Assembly: GCF_052118925.1 (NCBI RefSeq)
Contig: NZ_JBQKGG010000025.1
Span: 1 to 14,571 of the forward strand
DNA: 14,571 bases
Origin: Lientehia sp934351765
Lineage (GTDB): Bacteria > Bacillota > Clostridia > Lachnospirales > Lachnospiraceae
Direction of reading: 5' to 3'
The position numbers were made by a program, and so were the translations under genes. The first letter of the stretch is position 1. The number at the start of each line of letters is the position of its first letter. The notes under the pieces were generated by a model. That model made no database searches. It saw only the letters and a list, made by a program, of their open reading frames with translations, and was not told the DNA's origin. This document shows positions 6,587 through 12,426 of this stretch, piece by piece.

Positions 6587-6615
6587 ATTATACAGGAAAA
6601 CAAAAGGGAATACAA
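6587..6615 (-). promoter_or_regulatory. Sigma-A-type promoter for the propeller-nucleotidyltransferase operon
   Basis: Minus strand: TTGTAT (6615-6610), 17 bp, TATAAT (6592-6587). The -10 is perfect, the -35 keeps the TTG, and the spacing is optimal. The start point would be near 6580, leaving a leader of about 40 nt before the ATG at 6536. Confidence 0.6.
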
Positions 6616-6630
6616 CGGCAGGTTTCCCTT
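6604..6630 (-). terminator. Weak terminator-like hairpin after the LysM gene
   Basis: Minus strand: AAGGGAA (6630-6624) pairs with TTCCCTT (6610-6604) around a 13-nt loop, followed by TTGTTTT. It lies 8 nt past the LysM gene stop codon. The stem is short and low in GC, so termination may be partial. It overlaps the -35 of the next promoter. Confidence 0.45.
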
Positions 6631-6637
6631 CCCCGCC

Positions 6638-7969
6638 CTACGGCAGCAGCAGCTTCTGTCCTTCATAAATAAAATCCGCATTTTCCAGTCCGTTGATCTC
6701 GCAGATTTCCTTCATTTTTGCTTCACTGCCGGAGCCATATACTTCTTTGCAGATTCCGGAGAGAGTGTCTCCCTTCTGAACCCGATATTCACGAAAGCTT
6801 CCCGCAGCCGCCGGTTCTGTGCCACCCGCCCCGTCTGTCTGAGCACTCTCACTCTCTGCCGCAGAATTGCTCCCGTTTCCGCCTTCCGCAGCTTCGTCTG
6901 TGCTCTGGCTCTCCGGCACTGCCGTTTCCCCGGTCTGTTCCGCCGCTGGCTCTGTACGGAAAATCCCGCCGGGCAGCTCCTTAATGACCACCTGTCCGGC
7001 TTCTGAGCTGTTTTCTCCCCCGGCCTTTGTCTGCTGCTCCGCTTCCTGCTCAGAGGACATGCCTGTGCCCTCCGCTTCCGGAACACGGCTGTTCTCCGTC
7101 TCCGGAATACGGCTGCTCTCTGTTTCCGAAATACGGCTGCTCTCTGTTTCTGCCGCCTGCCTGCTTCCGCTGTCCCCTGCCATAACGGCAATCGCATGAC
7201 GCACCTGGGCAAACCCGTCGTGGCGGTACCATGCTGCCAGTCCAAAACCGGCTCCACAGAGGATCGCTGCCAGGCTCACCGTATTCAACACCATACTGAG
7301 GCGGCTTTTTTCCGCTTTTTTCTTTTTCTGATTCCTCTGGTTCATGACCGAACGGAACTGCCGCGCCGCCTGATCTGTGTCCCGCAGCCCGACTCCCGTT
7401 TTTGCCGGGTCTGTCTTCAGCAGGGTAAACTCCGAGCTCCTCGCCGGTTCGCGGGCGATCATGTATTCCTGCATCTGTTCATTCCGTTCGTAATAGATGT
7501 AATAGCCGGGAAGCCTGTGGATTCCCTGATCGTCCAGCCGGTACAGAACCTCCTCCTCCTTCGTTCCGTCGTAGACAAACAGGATCTTCTCCTTCTCCCC
7601 GGCCGTCCCTCCATAGCTTTTCTGAAGCTCATAGGGGTCTGTCATGTCCGGGTCGCTGCTGCATAAAAACCAGCCACAGATCTCTGTGCCTTTAAAATAG
7701 GCCGCAATATCCGCATAGATCCCGTTGAAGCCCCGCGGTGTCACCTGAAGCACCCCATTCGTCTGCTCCAGCTCCTCCGCCAGAACCGCCCCACGGATAA
7801 AGACACAGGGGACTCCGTCCATCTCTCCCTGTATGCCAAGGAGCGCCCCCAAAGCGGCGGCGCCCCTGCGTTTCTGCTTGCCCATAAAGGTCATGACATA
7901 ATCCTCGATATATAATCGGAGACTGTCCTCAATATCCCCAATCTGCCTGATATTTCTGGGTGCTTCCAT
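6638..7969 (-). CDS. Single-pass membrane protein: degenerate MPN/JAB-like N-terminus, C-terminal LysM
   Basis: A 443-residue protein. Residues ~15-160 are a cytoplasmic domain whose pattern (GAAALGALLG, FIRGAVLAEE, DIAAYFKGTEICGWF, SSDPDMTDPYE, KILFVYDG) recalls MPN/JAB domains around the VVGWYHTHP...S..D motif, but both zinc histidines are missing. This assignment is my inference. A basic stretch (NQKKKKAEKSR, 213-223) precedes one membrane helix (about 226-248), predicting N-inside, C-outside. Residues 265-392 are a low-complexity Ser/Glu/Ala linker with three 8-residue repeats. Residues 394-443 are a LysM domain (YRVQKGDTLSGICKEVYG ... INGLENADFIYEGQKLLLP), which binds peptidoglycan or spore-cortex glycans. 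The start overlaps the end of yyaC by 41 bp, implying coupled expression; GGAGG lies 12 nt upstream. A sporulation-linked role is suggested only by this neighbour. Confidence 0.85.
   Translation of the reverse strand: MEAPRNIRQIGDIEDSLRLYIEDYVMTFMGKQKRRGAAALGALLGIQGEMDGVPCVFIRGAVLAEELEQTNGVLQVTPRGFNGIYADIAAYFKGTEICGWFLCSSDPDMTDPYELQKSYGGTAGEKEKILFVYDGTKEEEVLYRLDDQGIHRLPGYYIYYERNEQMQEYMIAREPARSSEFTLLKTDPAKTGVGLRDTDQAARQFRSVMNQRNQKKKKAEKSRLSMVLNTVSLAAILCGAGFGLAAWYRHDGFAQVRHAIAVMAGDSGSRQAAETESSRISETESSRIPETENSRVPEAEGTGMSSEQEAEQQTKAGGENSSEAGQVVIKELPGGIFRTEPAAEQTGETAVPESQSTDEAAEGGNGSNSAAESESAQTDGAGGTEPAAAGSFREYRVQKGDTLSGICKEVYGSGSEAKMKEICEINGLENADFIYEGQKLLLP
7079..7150 (-). repeat. Three 24-bp tandem repeats in the LysM protein linker
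   Basis: The repeats encode ETESSRIS, ETESSRIP and ETENSRVP. The first two differ by few bases. Length change here would alter only the flexible linker between the membrane and the LysM domain. Confidence 0.7.
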
Positions 7970-8537
7970 AGTCTGTCTCTCCCTCCGCGGCCAGGACTGC
8001 TCCGGTACTCCCGATTCCCGCGCAGATACAGTCAGCCAGTTCCATCACCACGGAAAGTCTGGTGTTCTGGAGAAGCGGCTCAAAGCCTCCGCCGCAGCCC
8101 ACGATCCCGGTAATGAAAATGTCTCCCACAGACATCAGATTCTTGCTGACCCCAAGCCCGGGACGGATCGCACCGCGCCCCAGCGTAATATAACCAACAT
8201 GCTCATATTTTCCCACCGAGGCGTCCACTGCCACGATAATATGATCCCGGTAATATCCGGCGATCATATCCATGGTGTCATTCAGGTTCACCGCATGGAT
8301 CGGCTGTGTCAGTGTCCCGAACACCCGGTATGCTTCTCCTTTCGTTCTTTTTAGCTTGTACCCCACAAGAGGACCGAGGCTGTCCCCGGTTGACCTGTCG
8401 CTGCCGATACAAAGAAACAGGATCCTCTCTTTTTTTGTACTTTTCCGAACCTCAGAAACCAGCTTTTCAAGCTGTCCGCCGAACAGCGCCGGAGAAAACC
8501 ACTTTCCTGCCTTATGATAATAGATCTGTCTGTTCAT
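7929..8537 (-). CDS. yyaC: YyaC-family spore protease homologue (DUF1256)
   Basis: A 202-residue protein, close to the ~205 residues of Bacillus subtilis YyaC. The family signature is clear: CIGSDRSTGDSLGPLVG (43-59), GTLTQPIHAVNL (74-85), VDASVG (104-109) and IVGCGGGFEP (145-154). The fold is related to the GPR spore protease and hydrogenase-maturation (HybD-like) peptidases; a protease role in spores is inferred from that relationship and not firmly established. The start is the ATG at 8537 with GGTGGAG about 6 nt upstream. An in-frame extension to 8627 runs into the preceding gene and has no comparable site. It lies 65 bp after the DUF6128-like gene, and its 3' end overlaps the LysM gene. 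Confidence 0.92.
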   Translation of the reverse strand: MNRQIYYHKAGKWFSPALFGGQLEKLVSEVRKSTKKERILFLCIGSDRSTGDSLGPLVGYKLKRTKGEAYRVFGTLTQPIHAVNLNDTMDMIAGYYRDHIIVAVDASVGKYEHVGYITLGRGAIRPGLGVSKNLMSVGDIFITGIVGCGGGFEPLLQNTRLSVVMELADCICAGIGSTGAVLAAEGETDYGSTQKYQADWGY

Positions 8538-8602
8538 AGCTCCACCATTTCCGGCCGCCCTGACGGGGGCCTGCTTTTTATCTGGAGGATTTCCAATTTT
8601 TC

Positions 8603-9919
8603 TTATTTCATACAGACATTTCCGCACCAGAAGCCAAAGTTCTCCTCACGGCTGTCCGCCCGTTTGAACTCCGGCAGTCCGAACATGGCCGCCATAAACT
8701 TCTCCTGAGGCTTAAAGATCCCCGGCACGCCCACAATATACTGCCAACGCGCCTCTCCGGGCGTTTTCTGCTCCCGCATCCGTCTCGCCAGGATCAGATA
8801 TCGATACTGATAATAGCCATGAAGTACAAAGCTGTTATTTCCGTAGGGCCAGTTTTCCCGCGGCAGCCGTCCCAGATCCTGAAGCTGGATCTGCAGTACC
8901 TCCCAGCCCTCCTCGGAAAGCACCCGTTTCCGCGGCATGATCCGTTTCAGACTGTCCCAGAGCGGCAGCTCCGTCAGTCCTTCCCGGAAATAAAATGGAT
9001 CCGGCATTCGCCCCGTCGGTTCCGCCGCCGGTGCTTCTGCCTCAAACGGCGCTGTCACAGCCGGTTCCGCCGCAGCCGCTTCAGTCTCAAATGGCGCTGT
9101 CACAGCCGGTTCCGCCGCAGCCGCCGCCTCTGCCACAACCGCCTCCCCTGTCACAGGCTCGCTCTCAACCGCTTCCGTCACTGCTGCCTGCTCATGCGGT
9201 TGATCCGGCTTCCGTTCATTTTCTTCATGCTCCGTCACAACATACTCTTCCGAAACCTGTTTCTTCTCTTCTTTTTTCAGAAGCTCCAGCTCCGCCGCCC
9301 GGAGTTCCCCGGTTTCTTTATGTAATTCTTGTTTCTCTTCCTCTGCGCAGCCTGTATCCAGACGGATTTCCCGCATTCCCCAGGGAATTTCAGACGCTTC
9401 CGGCTGCCTTGTACGCGGCTCCTCTGCCTGCTTTTCCGTCTCTTTCCCGGTGACGGGCGCCTGCCTTTCCGCCTGTTCCCCGGCAATGGGCTTCTGTCCT
9501 TCCGTCTCTTCCCCGGCGACGGGCGCCTGCTGAAGTCTGGAGATTGTGATCAGCATATCGTCCCATGCGGTCAGATAAGCTTTTCTGGCATGTCGTCCGC
9601 TCCGCAGAAACAAGCCCTGCAAAAAGGTAAGCCCCAATCCGCTTCCGCTCAGGTCGTCCTCCTTTTTTCCGAACACGGCTTCTCCGACGCCGTTTTTCAC
9701 CGGAATCTGTCCGATAGGCACCAGTATAAATTCTCCATTTTTCTTTCCGTAGCCGTACAGCGTAAGCTCCCGTCCGACACACTCATAAGCACCCTTTACG
9801 CTGATACTCATGCGGCACTGCCCGTTCCGTGCCTCAATTTTGGCAAAGCCCACATTTTTCGTCTTCATATCGCCCTCATAGGCATATATATATGAAATAA
9901 AACGTCTGTATTCTGCCAA
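8603..9919 (-). CDS. DUF6128-like protein with central low-complexity repeats
   Basis: About 438 residues. An N-terminal folded part (about 1-130: EYRRFISYIYAYEGDMKTKNVGFAKIE..., ELTLYGYGKKNGEF) is followed by a long, acidic, Ala/Glu/Pro-rich linker (about 130-305). The C-terminal domain (about 305-438) has PFYFREGLTELPLWDSLKRI, NSFVLHGYYQYRYLIL and YIVGVPGIFKPQEKFMAAMFG, which I recognise as the DUF6128 type found beside yyaC in Lachnospiraceae (recall, not searched). No signal peptide or membrane helix is seen. Start choice: GGGAAGGAG (9936-9928) abuts the GTG at 9928 and is 2 nt from the ATG at 9925, too close. The TTG at 9919 has 8-nt spacing and is preferred; if wrong, the protein is 2-3 residues longer. 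The function is unknown; gene order suggests a link to YyaC and the LysM protein. Confidence 0.8.
   Translation of the reverse strand: MAEYRRFISYIYAYEGDMKTKNVGFAKIEARNGQCRMSISVKGAYECVGRELTLYGYGKKNGEFILVPIGQIPVKNGVGEAVFGKKEDDLSGSGLGLTFLQGLFLRSGRHARKAYLTAWDDMLITISRLQQAPVAGEETEGQKPIAGEQAERQAPVTGKETEKQAEEPRTRQPEASEIPWGMREIRLDTGCAEEEKQELHKETGELRAAELELLKKEEKKQVSEEYVVTEHEENERKPDQPHEQAAVTEAVESEPVTGEAVVAEAAAAAEPAVTAPFETEAAAAEPAVTAPFEAEAPAAEPTGRMPDPFYFREGLTELPLWDSLKRIMPRKRVLSEEGWEVLQIQLQDLGRLPRENWPYGNNSFVLHGYYQYRYLILARRMREQKTPGEARWQYIVGVPGIFKPQEKFMAAMFGLPEFKRADSREENFGFWCGNVCMK
9015..9131 (-). repeat. 45-bp direct repeats in the DUF6128-like gene
   Basis: Two nearly identical 45-bp copies start at 9042 and 9087, with a diverged partial copy at about 9015-9041. 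They encode AEPAVTAPFETEAAA-type 15-residue units. The period is a multiple of three, so the frame survives copy-number change. Confidence 0.8.
9431..9529 (-). repeat. Three 33-bp repeats in the DUF6128-like gene
   Basis: The repeats encode three 11-residue units: QAPVAGEETEG, QKPIAGEQAER and QAPVTGKETEK. They are distinct from the 45-bp repeats farther downstream in the same gene, so the linker has expanded twice independently. Confidence 0.7.
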
Positions 9920-9971
9920 TGTCATCACTCCTTCCCTTTTAGTTTATGCAGGGAAGGACAGGTTTAGAACG

Positions 9972-9997
9972 AAAAAAGCTGCCTTTCGACAGCTTTT
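9972..9997 (-). terminator. Rho-independent terminator of the metG-ksgA gene group
   Basis: Minus strand: AAAAGCTG (9997-9990) pairs with CAGCTTTT (9981-9974) around an 8-nt loop. The T-run continues to 9972. It lies about 55 nt past the ksgA stop and ~50 nt before the next gene's start. Confidence 0.75.
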
Positions 9998-10052
9998 CCG
10001 ATTCTCTCCTTATTCCGCAGGCACCGCTGTGCACTGCTCTGATGTGATCTTC

Positions 10053-10913
10053 CTATTTTCCCAGCTCGTCCGCCAGCGCTGCAAACTGCTCCAGGGTCAG
10101 AGCTTCTCCGCGGATCGCAGCCGGAAGCCCCAGTGCTTCAATGGCAGCCGAAATCTCTTCCTTCGTAAACGAAAGCTCCGGAGAATTATTCAGGCCGTTG
10201 GCGAGGGTTTTCCGCCGCTGATTAAAGGATGCCCGGATCAGACGGAATAACAGCGCCTCGTCCCTTACCGTCACCGGCGGATTGGCATGACGGGTCAGCC
10301 GGATCACTGCAGACCCCACCTTGGGCCGCGGCATGAAGCAGTTGGGCGGTACATTTGCCACAATATACGGTTCGGCATAATACTGGACCGCCAGGGACAA
10401 CGCGCCATAATCCTTACTGCCGGGGCCGGTCTGCATCCGGTCCGCCACCTCCTTCTGTACCATGATGGTAATGTTATCGATGGGAACATGGCTCTCAAAC
10501 AGTCCCATGATGATGGGCGTCGTAATATAATAGGGCAGGTTTGCCACAACTTTTATAGGACGGCCGCCGTTCTCTTCCTTTGCCAGCTTCGCCACATCAA
10601 CCTTTAAAATATCCTCGTTGATGACCTGCACATTGTCATAGGCTGCCAGCGTCTCACCCAGAATCGGAATCAGGTTCTTGTCGATCTCCACCGCACAGAC
10701 CCTTCCGGCGGCTTCCGCCAGATACTGGGTCATGGTACCGATCCCCGGTCCGATCTCCAGCACAAAATCGTCCTTTGTCACACCGGCGGCACGGATGATC
10801 TTCTCCAGCACATGGGTATCGATGAGAAAGTTCTGGCCGAACCGCTTCTGGAACGCGAACTCATATTTCTGAATGATCTCAATGGTATTTTTCGGATTTC
10901 CAAGCTCCGCCAT
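10053..10913 (-). CDS. rsmA: 16S rRNA (adenine-N6,N6)-dimethyltransferase RsmA/KsgA
   Basis: About 286 residues, the usual family length. It dimethylates two adjacent adenines in helix 45 of 16S rRNA during late 30S assembly, using S-adenosylmethionine. Visible motifs: the N-terminal FQKRFGQNFLID (21-32), the SAM-binding motif I EIGPGIGTMT (53-62), the acidic ribose-binding VEID (75-78), the catalytic motif IV NLPYYI (125-130), PPNCFMPRPKVGSAVI and the C-terminal SFNQRRKTLANGL. I prefer the ATG at 10913, with GGAG six nt upstream; the ATG at 10925 is preceded only by GGCGGCGGA inside a small hairpin (10929-10943). It follows tatD by about 30-40 bp and is followed by a terminator. Loss of function in this family gives kasugamycin resistance. 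Confidence 0.96.
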   Translation of the reverse strand: MAELGNPKNTIEIIQKYEFAFQKRFGQNFLIDTHVLEKIIRAAGVTKDDFVLEIGPGIGTMTQYLAEAAGRVCAVEIDKNLIPILGETLAAYDNVQVINEDILKVDVAKLAKEENGGRPIKVVANLPYYITTPIIMGLFESHVPIDNITIMVQKEVADRMQTGPGSKDYGALSLAVQYYAEPYIVANVPPNCFMPRPKVGSAVIRLTRHANPPVTVRDEALLFRLIRASFNQRRKTLANGLNNSPELSFTKEEISAAIEALGLPAAIRGEALTLEQFAALADELGK

Positions 10914-10954
10914 ACAATTCTCCATTCCGCCGCCGTCTGCGGCATAAACACAGT

Positions 10955-11728
10955 TTACTGCTCCCTGATCCGGTAAAACCGGTTCGCATTCTCCCAGGTG
11001 ATCTGCTCCACCTCTTCCCCGGTCACGCCCTTGATGGCGGCAATGGTCTCCACCACATAAGGCAGATTCAGAGAGGAATTGCGCTCGCCCCGGTGCGGCG
11101 TCGGTGCCATATAAGGGCAGTCGGTTTCCAGAAGAAGCCGGTCAAGAGGCATGTATTCCACCACCTCTTTCAGCTTTTTTGCATTTTTAAAGGTCAGAAC
11201 ACCGCCGACTCCCAGATAATAGCCCATGGAAAGATACTCCCGGGCCATTTCCACTCCATAGGAGAAGCAGTGGATCACCATGGAAAGATCCGGGCCTCCC
11301 GCCGCCTTTATGATCTCCAGCGTATCCCGTGCCGCTTCGCGGCTGTGAATAATGACCGGCGCCGAAAGCCGTCCGGCCAGATCAAGCTGCCGCTCAAACC
11401 ACAGCCTCTGGATCTCCCGCTCCGGCTCGTCCCAGTGGTAATCCAGACCGATCTCGCCCACGGCCACCATCTTTTCTTCCTTCATGGCCGCCTCGATCTG
11501 TCCAAAATTCTCCTCGGTCAGCTCCCCGGTATCGCTGGGATGAACACCGGCCGCCCCATATAAAAACGGATACTGCTTTACCAGCTCTGCCGTCTGTCTC
11601 GTTGTTTCCAGATTTGATCCCACATTGACAACCCGGCCGACTCCACGCGAAACAAGGGAGGCCAGAAGGGCCTCCCTGTCATCGTCAAACGCCTTGTCAT
11701 CATAATGGGCATGACTGTCAAAAATCAT
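10955..11728 (-). CDS. tatD: TatD-family metal-dependent hydrolase/DNase
   Basis: 257 residues with the full set of metal ligands of the TIM-barrel TatD family: H6 and H8 (DSHAHYDD), E92 (VGEIGLDYHW), H128 (VIIHSREA), H153 (VIHCFSYG) and D203 (LLLETDCPYMAPTPHRG). The family are cytoplasmic 3'-5' exodeoxyribonucleases/phosphodiesterases linked to DNA repair; the physiological substrate is not certain. AGGAG lies 7 nt before the ATG. It is 9 bp downstream of the DUF4867 gene and directly upstream of ksgA, matching the conserved metG-tatD-ksgA neighbourhood. The rnmV (5S rRNA maturation nuclease) gene that often sits between tatD and ksgA in Firmicutes is absent here. Confidence 0.95.
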   Translation of the reverse strand: MIFDSHAHYDDKAFDDDREALLASLVSRGVGRVVNVGSNLETTRQTAELVKQYPFLYGAAGVHPSDTGELTEENFGQIEAAMKEEKMVAVGEIGLDYHWDEPEREIQRLWFERQLDLAGRLSAPVIIHSREAARDTLEIIKAAGGPDLSMVIHCFSYGVEMAREYLSMGYYLGVGGVLTFKNAKKLKEVVEYMPLDRLLLETDCPYMAPTPHRGERNSSLNLPYVVETIAAIKGVTGEEVEQITWENANRFYRIREQ

Positions 11729-11737
11729 ACGATGCTC

Positions 11738-12352
11738 CTAAACGTAAATAATCTCTCCCTTTAATCCGGGATAGAACGGTTCCCCGCTGTCCGGATGGGT
11801 CAGCACCCACTTGTTTTTCATGCACAGCAGTTCATCCTCCGCCGTTTTCCTGATGTTTTCCTTCTCGCTGGGATAGTTGGTTCCTCTCGGCAGCACGATC
11901 ACGCACTGGAATACACCGTCCCCGGCACTGCAGGGGGCATAATGAAGCGTATCACTGTACAGCATGATAGCCGTTCCTGCAGGGACGAAAAATGCCTCTG
12001 CATTGGCAAGATCAAAGGACAGGAACGAATCCATATCCTTCCGGCTTCCCAGAACTACAACGAGGTCAGTCACGGCCACATCCAGCTCCTCGCCGCGATG
12101 ATATTCCAGCGTATCATTTTTATGATTTTTTCCGTTGCAGTAACCGATCTGGATCGGCATTTCCCCGTAAACCTGACGGCTCAGATCCTCACAGATGGGA
12201 AGTGCCTCTGCCTCCGGAATCGACGGCTCATAAACCACATCGTCCGGTGCAGGCGTTGTTTTTGCCCATGCAAGAAGCTCCGAAAGATCCATTCCCTCGA
12301 TCACTGCTCCGTATTTCCTGAATGCTTTGTCTGTAACCTTTTTGATCTCCAT
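11738..12352 (-). CDS. DUF4867-family cupin-like protein
   Basis: 204 residues, with AAGGAGA 7 nt before the ATG. The middle has cupin-like features: TLEYHRGEELDVAVTDLVVVLG (about 81-102; H85, E88, E89) resembling cupin motif 1, and FFVPAGTAIMLYSDTLHYAP (121-140; H137) resembling motif 2, where the metal ligands usually lie. By recall this is DUF4867, found in Clostridia often near sugar-metabolism genes, and distantly like ureidoglycolate lyase. A small-molecule isomerase, lyase or sensor role is possible, but no substrate can be named. It is placed between metG and tatD, 9 bp before tatD, so it is co-transcribed with tatD; a weak hairpin separates it from metG. Confidence 0.83.
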   Translation of the reverse strand: MEIKKVTDKAFRKYGAVIEGMDLSELLAWAKTTPAPDDVVYEPSIPEAEALPICEDLSRQVYGEMPIQIGYCNGKNHKNDTLEYHRGEELDVAVTDLVVVLGSRKDMDSFLSFDLANAEAFFVPAGTAIMLYSDTLHYAPCSAGDGVFQCVIVLPRGTNYPSEKENIRKTAEDELLCMKNKWVLTHPDSGEPFYPGLKGEIIYV

Positions 12353-12376
12353 AAGAATTTCTCCTTTTCTTTATTG

Positions 12377-12411
12377 AAAAGCCGGAAACGCTCCCCATGT
12401 AACCGGCATTT
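12377..12411 (-). terminator. Weak terminator-like hairpin after metG
   Basis: Minus strand: GCCGG (12407-12403) pairs with CCGGC (12385-12381), extended by AAAA/TTTT with one bulged base. The loop is 17 nt and the hairpin is followed by TTTTC. It could end metG transcripts partly, leaving read-through for the DUF4867-tatD-ksgA genes, for which I see no clear separate promoter. Confidence 0.4.
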
Positions 12412-12426
12412 TCTCATTTCCCTGTT

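Noticed and set aside
5694..6668. Plus-strand open frame (324 codons) opposite the propeller gene
   Set aside because: His/Arg-rich composition typical of antisense frames, no motif, and fully explained by the minus-strand gene.
8538..8627. N-terminal extension of YyaC by 30 residues
   Set aside because: It overlaps the preceding gene, while the ATG at 8537 has a good ribosome binding site and gives the usual family length.
9940..9948. CATAAACTA on the minus strand, resembling a sigma-E/K -10 box before the DUF6128-like gene
   Set aside because: There is no matching -35 at the right distance, and a start ~7 nt downstream would fall inside the ribosome binding site.
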